From JADJXV01 sp964527785 (GTDB taxonomy: Bacteria; Bacteroidota; Ignavibacteria; Kapaibacteriales; UBA961), in the NCBI GenBank assembly GCA_964527785.1, contig CAZGNO010000055.1, positions 1 to 23,754 on the forward strand: 23,754 nt of DNA. Reading direction: 5' to 3'. Below, in pieces: positions 6,222 through 14,500 of the stretch (position 1 is its first letter; the number at the start of each line of letters is the position of its first letter). The notes beneath the pieces are model-generated. The model was given only the letters and a program-made list of their open reading frames with translations. It searched no databases and had not been told where the DNA came from. The translations under genes were made by a program, and so were the position numbers.

Positions 6222-7397
6222 ATGGCAATTGATTTTGTCCCCGCACTCTACGAGGCGGAAGTACAGCGACTGATGCCCACCTACGGCACACTGTTCGCAA
6301 ACGGATTGGTATTCGACGATCCGGCTCCTGCATTCCAAGCAGGAGGTGATTTTTACCACTCACGCTACCTCAAATCGCTCTCATTTTTGGGCGACGACAA
6401 CCAACGTTCTTCATCCGGCGACATCTCCGTGAAGACACTTTCCTACGGTGAAATCAAAGGGGTGATAGTACGCCGCTACGACGCTGTCGAACAGGAAAGT
6501 CTCGACACGATTATTTCCGGTGTGGACGGACTCAAGTTCATCACCCCGCAAATAGCGCAGCGCAATACCCTGAATATCGAAAAACGGTATGCTGCAATTT
6601 TGCGTGGTTTGTTCCGTTACGGCGGCGCACTTGCTACCACGCACAGTTACGATTATACTTCAGGTGGTACGGGAGGTTTGCTCGACGAAGTTGCTATCAT
6701 CAACGGTCAGCAAATCTTAGGGCGTAACTCCTCGCTGCTTACGGCTCATATTCTGCACTCGCACCAATATGCGAACATGCTCAAACTCGGACTGGTGGAC
6801 TACACGCAATTTGTTCAAGGGCAGGAAGTTGCAACGACCGGTCAATTAGGGAGTTTTGCAGGAAAACGGTTTGTAGTGGACGATGATTTGTGCGCTCAGA
6901 TGAACGCTACAGCTACGGCGACTGTAGGCAGCGGCGCAGTAACAGCATTCACCATCACCGAAAAAGGGGGAGGATTCACCTCTGCTCCTACAGTGACCAT
7001 TACCGGCGGCGGCGGCACAGGCGCAACAGGCACGGCAGTTCTCACAGGCGGCGAAGTGACTAGCATCACTGTGACTGCGGGCGGTTCGGGCTATACATCC
7101 GCTCCGACGGTAACTATTGCTTCGACCGGCGCATATCCGTCGTATCTGGTTGGCGGGCAACCGTTCTATTTGGGCTACCAACGCCAAATGTCCATGAAGT
7201 TAATCGAGAATCTGACCAAGCAAAATATTACTCAAACCTTGCGCTGGGATTTGGATTACTGTCCTCATATTATCAATACAACCTACGTGGATACAACGGT
7301 GAATCCGGCTGATTCCAATCTCCAAACAGCAGCAAACTGGGAGTCGAGAGCGGATGATGTATCGGATATTAAGATTATCCGTGTGCTGACAAAGTAA
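6222..7397 (+). CDS. Major capsid protein with inserted beta-repeat module
   Basis: The 391-aa product sits directly after the scaffold. It has an N-terminal A-I-D-F-V-P-A-L-Y-E-A-E-V segment, a long beta-rich middle with Y-G-E-I-K-G-V-I-V-R-R (E-loop/P-domain-like), a central helix I-A-Q-R-N-T-L-N-I-E-K-R-Y and a C-terminal strand region. This fits an HK97-fold coat protein lacking a protease-cleaved delta domain. Residues about 229-302 (nt 6906-7127) are a Gly/Thr/Val-rich insertion with two copies of the G-S-G-Y-T-S-A-P-T-V-T-I type beta repeat, normally seen in tail fibres and surface proteins. The flanking sequences (V-V-D-D-D-L-C-A-Q-M and Y-L-V-G-G-Q-P-F-Y-L-G-Y) would join naturally without it. 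It probably forms an exterior decoration. Confidence 0.85.
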   Translation: MAIDFVPALYEAEVQRLMPTYGTLFANGLVFDDPAPAFQAGGDFYHSRYLKSLSFLGDDNQRSSSGDISVKTLSYGEIKGVIVRRYDAVEQESLDTIISGVDGLKFITPQIAQRNTLNIEKRYAAILRGLFRYGGALATTHSYDYTSGGTGGLLDEVAIINGQQILGRNSSLLTAHILHSHQYANMLKLGLVDYTQFVQGQEVATTGQLGSFAGKRFVVDDDLCAQMNATATATVGSGAVTAFTITEKGGGFTSAPTVTITGGGGTGATGTAVLTGGEVTSITVTAGGSGYTSAPTVTIASTGAYPSYLVGGQPFYLGYQRQMSMKLIENLTKQNITQTLRWDLDYCPHIINTTYVDTTVNPADSNLQTAANWESRADDVSDIKIIRVLTK

Positions 7398-7440
7398 GCG
7401 GGTGATGGTTTATATGCTGTTATTACAGGAGTGTTTTTGA

Positions 7441-7515
7441 TTGTATGTAGAATTTCAAAACATGCAGCGCACTGGGCTTATGACAGCCGCCGAGACAGCT
7501 GCAAAAATAATGTAA
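7441..7515 (+). pseudogene. Possible decayed phage gene fragment
   Basis: A 24-codon open stretch reads L-Y-V-E-F-Q-N-M-Q-R-T-G-L-M-T-A-A-E-T-A-A-K-I-M and stops at TAA 7513-7515. It has amphipathic helical character and a T-A-x-E-T pattern like the C-terminal helices of some portal proteins. No start or upstream extension is visible, so it may equally be chance. Confidence 0.2.
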
Positions 7516-7534
7516 TGACTAAAAATATTTAACC

Positions 7535-7646
7535 CCTGTCACCCTGAACCAGGGTTCAGGGTCTCCGTGGCTGATTGGTCGTGCTAATTTCGACGAGCTA
7601 TTTCTACGAACTTACGGAGATGCTGAATCGAGTTCAGCATGACAGG
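7535..7646. repeat. Palindromic dispersed repeat element
   Basis: Left arm CCTGTCACCCTGAACCAGGG...TCTCCGT (7535-7567) is matched by the inverted right arm ACGGAGATGCTGAATC...GCATGACAGG (7614-7646). Each arm contains its own small palindrome (CCCTGAAC/GTTCAGGG and GCTGAA/TTCAGC). The same design, with related arms, is present at 8279-8375, at 23610-23711 and in part at 22-52, so this is a REP/BIME-like family. Confidence 0.8.
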
Positions 7647-7730
7647 ACGGTAAATTATACGAACATTTTATGAGATGTCATTTACAGCTTAGTCGTTGAT
7701 GAACACTTGCAAAATTACACTTTGTTTTTA

Positions 7731-7768
7731 ACGCAAAAGTCGCAAAAGAGCGCAAAGGTTCGCAAAGA
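7731..7768. repeat. Short-period GCAAA repeat
   Basis: Four units of CGCAAAAG or CGCAAAG type start about every 9-10 bp (7732, 7741, 7751, 7761). This is a short dispersed repeat of chromosomal type. The units are too short and too few for a CRISPR array. Confidence 0.5.
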
Positions 7769-7851
7769 TTATTCTTGCAAACATAGCCCATGGTTTCAAC
7801 CGTGGAACATGGAAACAATTTCAAACACATCTATTCCTTACATAACAACCC

Positions 7852-8256
7852 ATGACCTACGAAACCCTTGAAGCAAACATAGACATCCTCCGAAGCGGCA
7901 ACGAGGATATACTCAATCCTCAGGCATACAGCGACGAAGTATTGCAATCGCTCTACAAAGACGCTGCAAAACTGGAGATGAAGCTCGACATCGAACAGGC
8001 ACTCGGCATTGCCTTCGATGACGACGGCTCTACGCTCGACGAAGCCACCGACAAAAATGCGGTTCGCCTTGCCCGCGTACTTGCATTCAAACAGCTCAGT
8101 ATATTCTATCAAAAAAACGATGCCGGAGCAGAAACTAAAAACCGTCTGCGTTTGGAACTCTACCGTTCACTCTATGAGCGTGAACGCCTCCAGTTTGGCG
8201 GTCTGGCGGAGGATGTGCCGAGTTCGAGTATAACGTCTTCGGCGTTTATGCGATAA
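7852..8256 (+). CDS. Head-tail connector (adaptor-type) protein
   Basis: The 134-aa product is mostly helical and acidic. It has an N-terminal T-Y-E-T-L-E-A-N-I-D-I-L segment, a long helix A-V-R-L-A-R-V-L-A-F-K-Q-L, and a C-terminal helix K-N-R-L-R-L-E-L-Y-R-S-L-Y-E-R-E. Size, helical content and position immediately after the capsid gene fit the gp6 (HK97) / gp15 (SPP1) class of adaptors that dock below the portal. No single diagnostic motif is visible, so the call is positional. ATG 7852 (M-T-Y-E-T) follows an A/C-rich leader with no clear Shine-Dalgarno. It is isolated from the capsid gene by repeats upstream and by another repeat element downstream. Confidence 0.6.
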   Translation: MTYETLEANIDILRSGNEDILNPQAYSDEVLQSLYKDAAKLEMKLDIEQALGIAFDDDGSTLDEATDKNAVRLARVLAFKQLSIFYQKNDAGAETKNRLRLELYRSLYERERLQFGGLAEDVPSSSITSSAFMR

Positions 8257-8278
8257 TTGCATATAAAATATTAACCGT

Positions 8279-8375
8279 CCTGTCATGCTGAACTCGATTC
8301 AGCATCTCCGTAAGCACGTATGAAATAGCATGACCGAACTGCAACGGGGATCCTGAATCAAGTTCAGGATGACAA
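8279..8375. repeat. Palindromic dispersed repeat element
   Basis: CCTGTCATGCTGAACTCG...GCATCTCCG (8279-8310) is matched by the inverted arm GGGGATCCTGAATC...CAGGATGACA (8346-8374). It has the same two-arm structure as 7535-7646. It lies between the connector and the next head-tail gene, 23 bp after the connector stop. Confidence 0.8.
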
Positions 8376-8437
8376 GCTGTGATATATGTCGCAAATGATT
8401 AATATATACGTTGTTCATAACTTTTACCAAAGCCACC

Positions 8438-8788
8438 ATGTCACTCGAACAAGACCTCCGAGCAGCTTTCAAAAAAACTCTTGCCAAGAAAATGAATGTT
8501 CATTCACTTCGCTTTGCAAGCCAAGCGGTAAAGCGCGAAGCGGCAATAATCGGACGTGAAAAAGCACTGCAAGGCACAGACGAAAACGGAAAGCGTCTTG
8601 CTAAAAGTAAAACACGCCTTTCCAAGTGGAAAGCTCGTTTACTGGCACTGAGGGGTGAGGGGAACGGCAATAGTGATTCAACTCAAGGAATGGCAAAGCG
8701 CGGGAGATTGAAAATTCACGAACGGAAACGGCTTGCCAACGCATTTTGGAATACAATAGGATTTATAGCGAAAGGGAATATTCAATGA
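8438..8788 (+). CDS. Probable head-tail joining / virion morphogenesis protein
   Basis: From ATG 8438 the product is 116 residues; an upstream ATG at 8411 would add nine unlikely residues. It is strongly basic and helical. The segment G-T-D-E-N-G-K-R-L-A-K-S-K-T-R-L-S-K-W-K has the G-x-D-x-x-G-x-x-x-x-x-x-K pattern of neck and tail-completion proteins (HK97 gp10 / phage virion morphogenesis type). Its stop overlaps the next start (ATGA at 8785-8788), so translation is coupled to the tail-terminator-like gene. The exact homolog is uncertain; position between adaptor and tail genes supports a neck or stopper role. Confidence 0.55.
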   Translation: MSLEQDLRAAFKKTLAKKMNVHSLRFASQAVKREAAIIGREKALQGTDENGKRLAKSKTRLSKWKARLLALRGEGNGNSDSTQGMAKRGRLKIHERKRLANAFWNTIGFIAKGNIQ

Positions 8789-9177
8789 CACCCGAAGAGT
8801 TTTTGAAGCAATTAATTGAAACGGCTTTGCCAAGTTTTATAGGTCATATCTACACCGGCAACGGTAAGGATTTTGAAACGTTTCTCGATGAGGAAGCAAC
8901 CGAAAAACCGTCCGCGTTTATTTCCTACGAGGGGTATGTGGAAATAGACATTTCGGAAAGCGGTGCAACGGTCGAGGACGCGGAAAGCTATAAAATTTAC
9001 CTCCGGACAGACGATTCGGTAAAGCCGTATCACAAATCACTACGCACGGAATTGCTTGCGAGCAATTCAGAATTTACAGACGAAGATGGAAATGATAAAT
9101 ACGTTTCCATGCCAAACGGACAGGCGTACCGCGACAACGGCGCGGACGCATTTGAAATAACAGTAATTGTTAAATAG
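8785..9177 (+). CDS. Probable tail terminator / tail completion protein
   Basis: The true start is ATG 8785, overlapping the upstream stop as ATGA; an in-frame ATG at 8746 lies inside the previous gene and is unlikely. The 130-aa product begins with an amphipathic helix T-P-E-E-F-L-K-Q-L-I-E-T-A-L-P, then alternates strands and turns (E-G-Y-V-E-I-D-I-S; S-Y-K-I-Y-L-R-T) and ends in a strand F-E-I-T-V-I-V-K. This alpha-then-beta layout and length match tail terminators (lambda gpU / SPP1 gp17 type), which cap the finished tail tube and join it to the head. Position fits, because the tail tube gene is next apart from the inserted glycosyltransferase. Confidence 0.55.
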   Translation: MTPEEFLKQLIETALPSFIGHIYTGNGKDFETFLDEEATEKPSAFISYEGYVEIDISESGATVEDAESYKIYLRTDDSVKPYHKSLRTELLASNSEFTDEDGNDKYVSMPNGQAYRDNGADAFEITVIVK

Positions 9178-9186
9178 GACTACAGA

Positions 9187-9999
9187 ATGAACGATGCAAT
9201 CATCAATGCTAGCTCAAATTATAGATCAAGTCAATTAAAAAGTGTATTGAGAGAAATTTCAAGTAGCCCGGATCGAGAAAACAACGAAACCGTACGTCCC
9301 ATACTTTCAATTGTAACTATCTATGATGATGATAACGAACGAAATTGGATGGAATCTTATCTGATGAATCTTCCTGTATGTGAAACAGGTGAAATAGAGG
9401 TGATTCTTTGCAAGACATTCAAAGGTTCGTCCGACAGGGCATTCACCCTACAGGAAAATACAGTTCGGAACGGAATGAAAATCACTTATTGTGCTACATG
9501 TTACGATGAGTGGAGTTTTGCAGATGTCAGGAATGCTGCAAAAACGGTAGCCAGGGGCGACTGGATACTTTCACTGGATACAGATGAATATATTGTCCAA
9601 AATCAGATTGGTGATTTGCTCAATCAAATTTCAAATGCCAGTGAAACAATCGGAGCAGTGATGGTTACTATTCTTTCACATCATTTTGAATATCGTGATA
9701 ATCCCATAAGTGCATTCAGGGCTATCCGGCTTTTTAGAAACTGTGCGAATATATACTGGCAATGCAGAGTACATGAAACAATTGACTTCTCATTGCTTCA
9801 AACAGGGCATCAAGTAGGTGACAGCACAATTACTGTATTTCATGAAGGGTATGATATTCCTCAAGAAGGATTGAGGAACAAACTAGAAAGAAATTTGGAA
9901 TTGCTTATGCTGGATTTTAACCGGAATACAACCGATAAAATCAAGCATTACATAACCGAATATGTAAAAAGGACGGTAAGACATTTAGACAAATTATAA
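9187..9999 (+). CDS. Family-2-type glycosyltransferase
   Basis: The 270-aa product carries an N-terminal Rossmann-like strand (R-P-I-L-S-I-V-T-I-Y, 37-46), then F-A-D-V-R-N-A-A at 111-118, G-D-W-I-L-S-L-D-T-D-E at 124-134 with the D-x-D metal/nucleotide-sugar site, and V-H-E-T-I at 195-199. This is the GT-A fold pattern of small glycosyltransferases that add a sugar to proteins or surface glycans. No membrane segment is seen, so it should act in the cytoplasm. It sits between head-tail joining and tail tube genes, 9 bp after the former, so it is co-transcribed with virion genes. A role in glycosylating capsid or tail proteins is the natural inference. A host surface-glycan modifier (seroconversion) is the alternative. 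Confidence 0.8.
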   Translation: MNDAIINASSNYRSSQLKSVLREISSSPDRENNETVRPILSIVTIYDDDNERNWMESYLMNLPVCETGEIEVILCKTFKGSSDRAFTLQENTVRNGMKITYCATCYDEWSFADVRNAAKTVARGDWILSLDTDEYIVQNQIGDLLNQISNASETIGAVMVTILSHHFEYRDNPISAFRAIRLFRNCANIYWQCRVHETIDFSLLQTGHQVGDSTITVFHEGYDIPQEGLRNKLERNLELLMLDFNRNTTDKIKHYITEYVKRTVRHLDKL

Positions 10000-10024
10000 T
10001 AAAAATATTAAAAAGGATAACAAC

Positions 10025-10639
10025 ATGGCAAATTCTTATGCTGGCGGTTTGAATAGAACCGATTTTTTTGCGGTAAACTCGATTGGTACCGGATTAGTAA
10101 AAGTAGCGCAACATACAATGATTCCCGGTTTGACGGCAGTTGATGCAAGTTCTGATGCTTTCTTGAAAGCAATTCAAAATTACAGTTCGGGTATAAATCC
10201 GGTTCGATTGAATAAAGGAATTGAACTTTCGTTTGACCAAGATAAGTTCGGAGGGGATGCACTCAATGCTTTGGATGTGTATCAAACCGGAGATACTGCA
10301 AATACAGAGTATTACGAAGATTCAACCGAAGCACCGGGAATAACATCGTCCGGCACAGCTGTAAATAGTTTTGTATCAATTACTTACTTGCGTACAAACC
10401 CTGACGAGGAAGATAAAACGTTGGTATTAATTACTCATGGCAATTTCAAAGAAGGTTCTGGTGCAATTACCCTTAAAAAAGGCGAACGCATCAAGCCCAA
10501 AGTGGATACAGTAAGCAAGAAAACTACAGCAGCTTTAGGGATTCCTGCAGCTGCATTCGATTCTTCGTTGGTAACCGGCGCACTAACAACAATTCCTATT
10601 AATACAGAGTTTGTTCGAGTTAATCTCACTACTGCGTAG
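10025..10639 (+). CDS. Major tail tube protein
   Basis: The 204-aa product starts M-A-N-S-Y-A-G-G-L-N-R-T-D-F-F-A-V and is beta-rich, with alternating T/V/I strands and Gly turns: T-L-V-L-I-T-H-G-N-F, K-K-G-E-R-I-K-P-K-V, F-V-R-V-N-L. Length, composition and position directly upstream of the chaperone pair and tape measure identify it as the subunit that polymerises into the tail tube. No sheath gene precedes it, which argues for a non-contractile tail. A stable hairpin lies 46 bp after the stop, as often seen after highly expressed virion genes. Confidence 0.75.
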   Translation: MANSYAGGLNRTDFFAVNSIGTGLVKVAQHTMIPGLTAVDASSDAFLKAIQNYSSGINPVRLNKGIELSFDQDKFGGDALNALDVYQTGDTANTEYYEDSTEAPGITSSGTAVNSFVSITYLRTNPDEEDKTLVLITHGNFKEGSGAITLKKGERIKPKVDTVSKKTTAALGIPAAAFDSSLVTGALTTIPINTEFVRVNLTTA

Positions 10640-10685
10640 TACTGTTAATGTTTTGGGAAGTGATTTCTCAAAATAGTTTTTCATT

Positions 10686-10719
10686 CGGCAGTGCAGGAGG
10701 TAATAGTCCTGTGCTGTCG
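10686..10719. terminator. 13-bp hairpin after tail tube gene
   Basis: CGGCAGTGCAGGA (10686-10698) pairs along its whole length, with three G-U wobbles, with TCCTGTGCTGTCG (10707-10719) across an 8-nt loop. A run of six A follows on the + strand and TTTTT lies just upstream. The hairpin plus T-run would therefore terminate better on the - strand. On the + strand it may attenuate or protect the tail-tube mRNA. Confidence 0.45.
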
Positions 10720-10820
10720 AAAAAAACTGAGCAAATGGTATCATGGCTTTGTTCAATCAATTCTTCGTTCCAGATAGGTAATTAATATTGGTAGAGCAAT
10801 GAATAAACTCGAAGAGTGAT

Positions 10821-10834
10821 GTCCCTTTAGGGAC
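10821..10834. repeat. Small palindrome GTCCCTTTAGGGAC
   Basis: A perfect 5-bp stem with a 4-nt loop lies 37 bp before the chosen chaperone start, preceded by aatattggtagag. The combination resembles a dispersed repeat found in Bacteroidota genomes. The rest of the 10640-10870 gap holds only the hairpin at 10686-10719 and no gene. Confidence 0.4.
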
Positions 10835-10870
10835 GATATAAAATTTACAATGTACATCTTACTCTCAAAA

Positions 10871-11440
10871 ATGAATACAAACCAAACAATGCTAATAATC
10901 GGAAATACCGCATACGAACCGCAATTCAAAACTGTTCACGGCGGCTTGGTGAGTGCTGCGGTAATGGCAATCGTTACCAAAGCCCAAACCCGTATCACCA
11001 AAGCACGCGGACTTGAAAAACTATTAAATTTAATTGCTCCCTACACTCAGGTAAGCGGCGACGAAACCACCATCAAACAGGCAACCGACGCAGCAGTGCT
11101 CGCTGGAGCAATCCCATTGGCTGATGCACTCAGATTCGCAAAATCGGAGGAGAGTTTGGAAGCCGAAGATGGGGAATATTTCACCGAAAAACTGAGTGCA
11201 TATTCGGATATTCTTGCCGGGGCACTGGATTTCAAAGCAATGAAACTCGAAGCGCTCACCGGACAGCAAATAGCGGATAGCTTCACATGGGAAGCCATCA
11301 AGGAGGTAGCCGAAGATTTTTTGGACTTTGCGAATGTGAAAACGAAGCCGTCAACTATATCCGAAGTTTCGGATGCTTCTCATCAAACGGAGACCGCGAC
11401 GAAGAAGATTACGAAAAGCCCCAAACCATCGAAGAGCTGA
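10871..11440 (+). CDS. Tail assembly chaperone, short form (lambda gpG-type)
   Basis: From ATG 10871 (M-N-T-N-Q-T-M) the product is 189 aa; ATG 10850 is seven codons upstream and less likely. It is an acidic, mostly helical protein ending in a Lys/Ser/Thr-rich, unstructured tail. It sits between tail tube and tape measure, where nearly all long-tailed phages encode two overlapping chaperones that bind the tape measure and tube subunits before assembly. The last 39 codons (after 11323) overlap a second open frame that continues to the tape-measure start, so the gene has the G/GT architecture. The identification rests on position and the overlap, not on residue motifs. Confidence 0.7.
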   Translation: MNTNQTMLIIGNTAYEPQFKTVHGGLVSAAVMAIVTKAQTRITKARGLEKLLNLIAPYTQVSGDETTIKQATDAAVLAGAIPLADALRFAKSEESLEAEDGEYFTEKLSAYSDILAGALDFKAMKLEALTGQQIADSFTWEAIKEVAEDFLDFANVKTKPSTISEVSDASHQTETATKKITKSPKPSKS

Positions 11441-11595
11441 TGTGCGCCGGACGGGACTACGAAACAAAATTCTTAGTTTCGCTCGTTGCTGACAGTTACC
11501 AAGAGCAAATTCACTTGTACCACCACGTGGCTCTGCGCGAAGTATGGACCCAATACGCCTTCCGCTGCTGCAAAAACATTTACCAATATGGCTGA
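10871..11595 (+). CDS. Tail assembly chaperone, -1 frameshift fusion (gpGT-type)
   Basis: If ribosomes slip back one base at TTTTTTG (11317-11323), they leave the short-form frame after E-D-F and read G-L-C-E-C-E-N-E-A-V-N-Y onward. The fusion of about 241 aa stops at TGA 11593-11595. The added ~90-residue part is well formed (E-D-Y-E-K-P-Q-T-I-E-E-L-M, then a helical Y-H-H-V-A-L-R-E-V region). Its stop overlaps the tape-measure ATG at 11588. This arrangement, a -1 frame extension ending at the tape measure, is the conserved chaperone design described for lambda and most siphoviruses. An ATG at 11287 in the -1 frame could give a separate protein, but the standard design makes frameshifting more likely. 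Confidence 0.65.
11317..11323 (+). promoter_or_regulatory. Predicted -1 ribosomal frameshift site TTTTTTG
   Basis: In the chaperone frame the codons read GAT TTT TTG, so the heptamer is T TTT TTG, a canonical X XXY YYZ slippery site. It is the only such site I find in the overlap between the two frames. Both A- and P-site tRNAs could re-pair one base back. Confidence 0.6.
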
Positions 11596-14500
11596 AGTAA
11601 TAACCGCTCAACTAAAATTAGACACTAGTACTGTATATGTAGCTATTCGGGCAATCGGTATTGCCCTCGACGATATGTTCAGTCAAAGTGCAAAATCCGC
11701 ATCGAGAGTAGGAACTGCTTTCGAGACCATGACCTTTCGGGCAAATGCAAATATTGCTGATTTGAAAAGTGGGTTGGCAAGTATGATTGCTCTAGGTAAG
11801 GGCAATACTCAGGAAGCGAACGAATTCCGCAATAAGCTTGAGCAGAGTACATCGCAAGCAAATAAACTTTCTGATGCAATGAAACAGGTCGAGGCAGAAC
11901 TTTCGGCGGCTGCTCAGGCATCGGTAAAGCTCACCCCAAGCGAGGAATTCACCAAATCACTTGAGAATGCAAAAACCAGTGCCGAACAACTGAAGTTGGA
12001 ACTTGCTCAAGTAATACTTGCACAAACAAAAAGTAACGAAGCGTTCAAACAAGCTGCAATAAATCTGAAAGCAGCAAATGATGAAGTTAAAGTATTTGAA
12101 TCAGAACTTGAAAAAGCAGCCAAAAAAGCAGTATTTAAACCGAGCGATGAATTTGTAAAATCACTTGATGATGCCAAAACAAATGTAGAGAATTTAGAAC
12201 AAAAACTAAATTCTGTCAAGCTGGTAAACGAGCAAAACAACCAGGCATATCATCTTGGCTCGATTGCATTGAAAGAAGCAGCTGCACAGGTAGATAATTT
12301 TGGGGTTAAACTAGCGAATGCCAGAGGTAAAGACCCGCTCTTTCAACCGGATGAAAAATTTCTACAGGCATACGACGAAGCAGTTGTGAAAGCAGTAAAG
12401 TTAGAGCAAGAGCTGGGCAAAATAAAACTATTGCAGGAAGCATCCAATCAGGAATACAGCGAAACAACTACGAATCTCGAAACTGCTGTCAGCGAAGTAG
12501 GAAAATTGGAAGCAGGACTTGCTCAAGCAGCGAAGGAGTTTAAGTTTACGCCCAACCCTGCATTTGCAAAGGCATACGAAGACGCACAAGTAAATGCTCA
12601 AAAACTAAAAAGTGAGCTTGAGCAAATCGAGGCAACACAAGGCAAGGACAATGAAGCATTCGCTCAAGGTTCAGCAAAACTAAAAGCTGCAACTCAGGAA
12701 GCCGACAAATTGGAAGCAGCCCTGACAGCAGCAGCGAACGAAGCAACAGAACTCTCTCCTAGCCAGGCATTCTCCAAATCACTAGAAGATGCAAAAAATA
12801 ATGCAACTAAGCTTGAGCAAGAACTTGCTCATATCGGCGTTACCCAAGGTACGACCAGCAAGGCATACCTGCAAGGAGTTACTAACCTTAAAGCCGCAAA
12901 TTCCGAAGCTCAAAAGCTGGAAGGTGCAATTAAAGGTGCTGCCAAAGCAGGGACAGGTGGCAGCGGAGGTCTGTTCGGTGGGTTGAAAGATTCTTTTGCA
13001 AAAGCTAGAGAAGAATCAAGTTCGACTACAGGAATTTTAGGTGATATGGCAGGAAAACTGGGGAGCTTGGCATCACCGATGGGGCTTGCAACCGCAGGGA
13101 CAGAACTGCTCGTATCAGGACTGAAAACAGTATTCGACGTTGGGCAGAAATTTGAAACTGCACTTACTTCCATTGGAGCAAAAACTGGTGTCAGCGGCGA
13201 AGCACTCGACAATATCGGTGAGCAAGCCCAGACAATGGCAGCTAAATTCGGCGGCTCTGCCACCGCACAACTATCTACATTTCAGGATATAGTTTCGGAA
13301 TTCGGGACAGGCATCGCCAAAACTCCCGATGATTTGGCAAGAGTTTCCGACAGTGTAAATACATTTGCAAAGGCAAGCGGAACCGATGCTAAAACTGCAC
13401 TCGGTACGCTCTCAAGCACAATGCAGCAGTTCGGTGTGGACACCAAGAACGCTAATGACGTTGCGAACCTAAGCCCACGATTCATGAATGCAATGTCAGC
13501 CGCAGCTAAGTCAGGCGGTGCGGATATTGCGCAAATCGGAGAAGCGATGAAATCAGCCGGTGACTCCATGCATAACGCGAACCTTAGCTTTGAAGAGGGC
13601 AATGCTGCCATTCAAGTACTTGGTACGGGCGGCAAAACAGGAGCGGAAGCAGGGGCGCAACTCAAGGGTGTTCTCGATAAAATTTCGGGTCAGGATGTGA
13701 TTCCGAAAGAAGGACTGGAACGCTTGAAAAGTATGGGTGTGGACATCAAGAAAGTTACCGATACGAGCTTGCCGCTCGAGGAACGCCTAAAAGAACTTGG
13801 CAAGGCATCGGGTGATGCAACTGCATTTACAAAGGTGTTCGGGAAGGAAAATGCGGATGCCGCTGAAATACTTGCTAACGGAGCGGGGAAGGTCGGTTCG
13901 CTCACCAAAGAAATTACGGGCACATCGGCAGCTACTGATGGTGCTGCCAAAAATATGAATACTCTGGCAGCCAAGATTGATGCAGGCAAATCTGTATTGG
14001 AGAATTTTGCTGTTGATATATTTCAGGTGCTAGGTCCGATAGTATCGAATGTTATGGGTGTTTTGTTTGACGCTTTTTCGGTTGTCAAGGAAACGCTCGG
14101 TCCCATATTCACGCAATTGGGCAGTACTCTTGGCGATGTTTTTACTCGTGTAGGTTCTATTATTATGCCGGTATTGGCGTTTATCGGCGGTGCTATTATC
14201 GCCAATATTGTAGCGCAATTATCCTTTGCTGCAACGATTGCCACTGTGTTCTATGATACCGCTGTAAAAGTATTTGACGGAATAGTTGATGCGTTGCAAC
14301 CGCTTGTGGATGCTTTCAAGAGTGCATTTAATATTACCGACGATGTTACTGCTACGTTCGACCCCTTGCAAACATTTCAAGATATTTTGGGGTATATTAC
14401 GGGTGCAGCCAAGATTTTTGGTGATATACTCAGTGCTGTAGTCGGGATAGTTGTAACAAATGTCGTGGAAGCATTTAAGAATGTGGTGGCGGTTGGTCAA

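Larger units (their letters stand above)
7398..7851. other. Gap filled with gene remnant and dispersed repeats
   Basis: This 454-bp stretch separates capsid and connector genes that normally abut. It contains a short coding remnant (7441-7515), a palindromic repeat element (7535-7646), a GCAAA-type short repeat (7731-7768) and a small palindrome (CCATGGTTTCAACCGTGG, 7788-7805). No intact gene is seen on either strand. Confidence 0.7.

Noticed and set aside
7731..7768. Regular GCAAA units as a CRISPR array
   Set aside because: Units are 7-8 bp every 9-10 bp with no spacers of CRISPR length and no cas genes nearby; this is a short dispersed repeat.
10025..10639. Contractile tail or tailocin
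   Set aside because: Only one tube-type gene precedes the chaperones, no sheath or baseplate-wedge genes are present, and portal, scaffold and capsid genes show that a head is encoded.
11287..11595. Independent gene starting at ATG 11287
   Set aside because: The N-terminal part (G-S-H-Q-G-G-S-R-R) is only an alternate reading of the chaperone gene; the standard frameshift design with a slippery site at 11317 explains the frame better.
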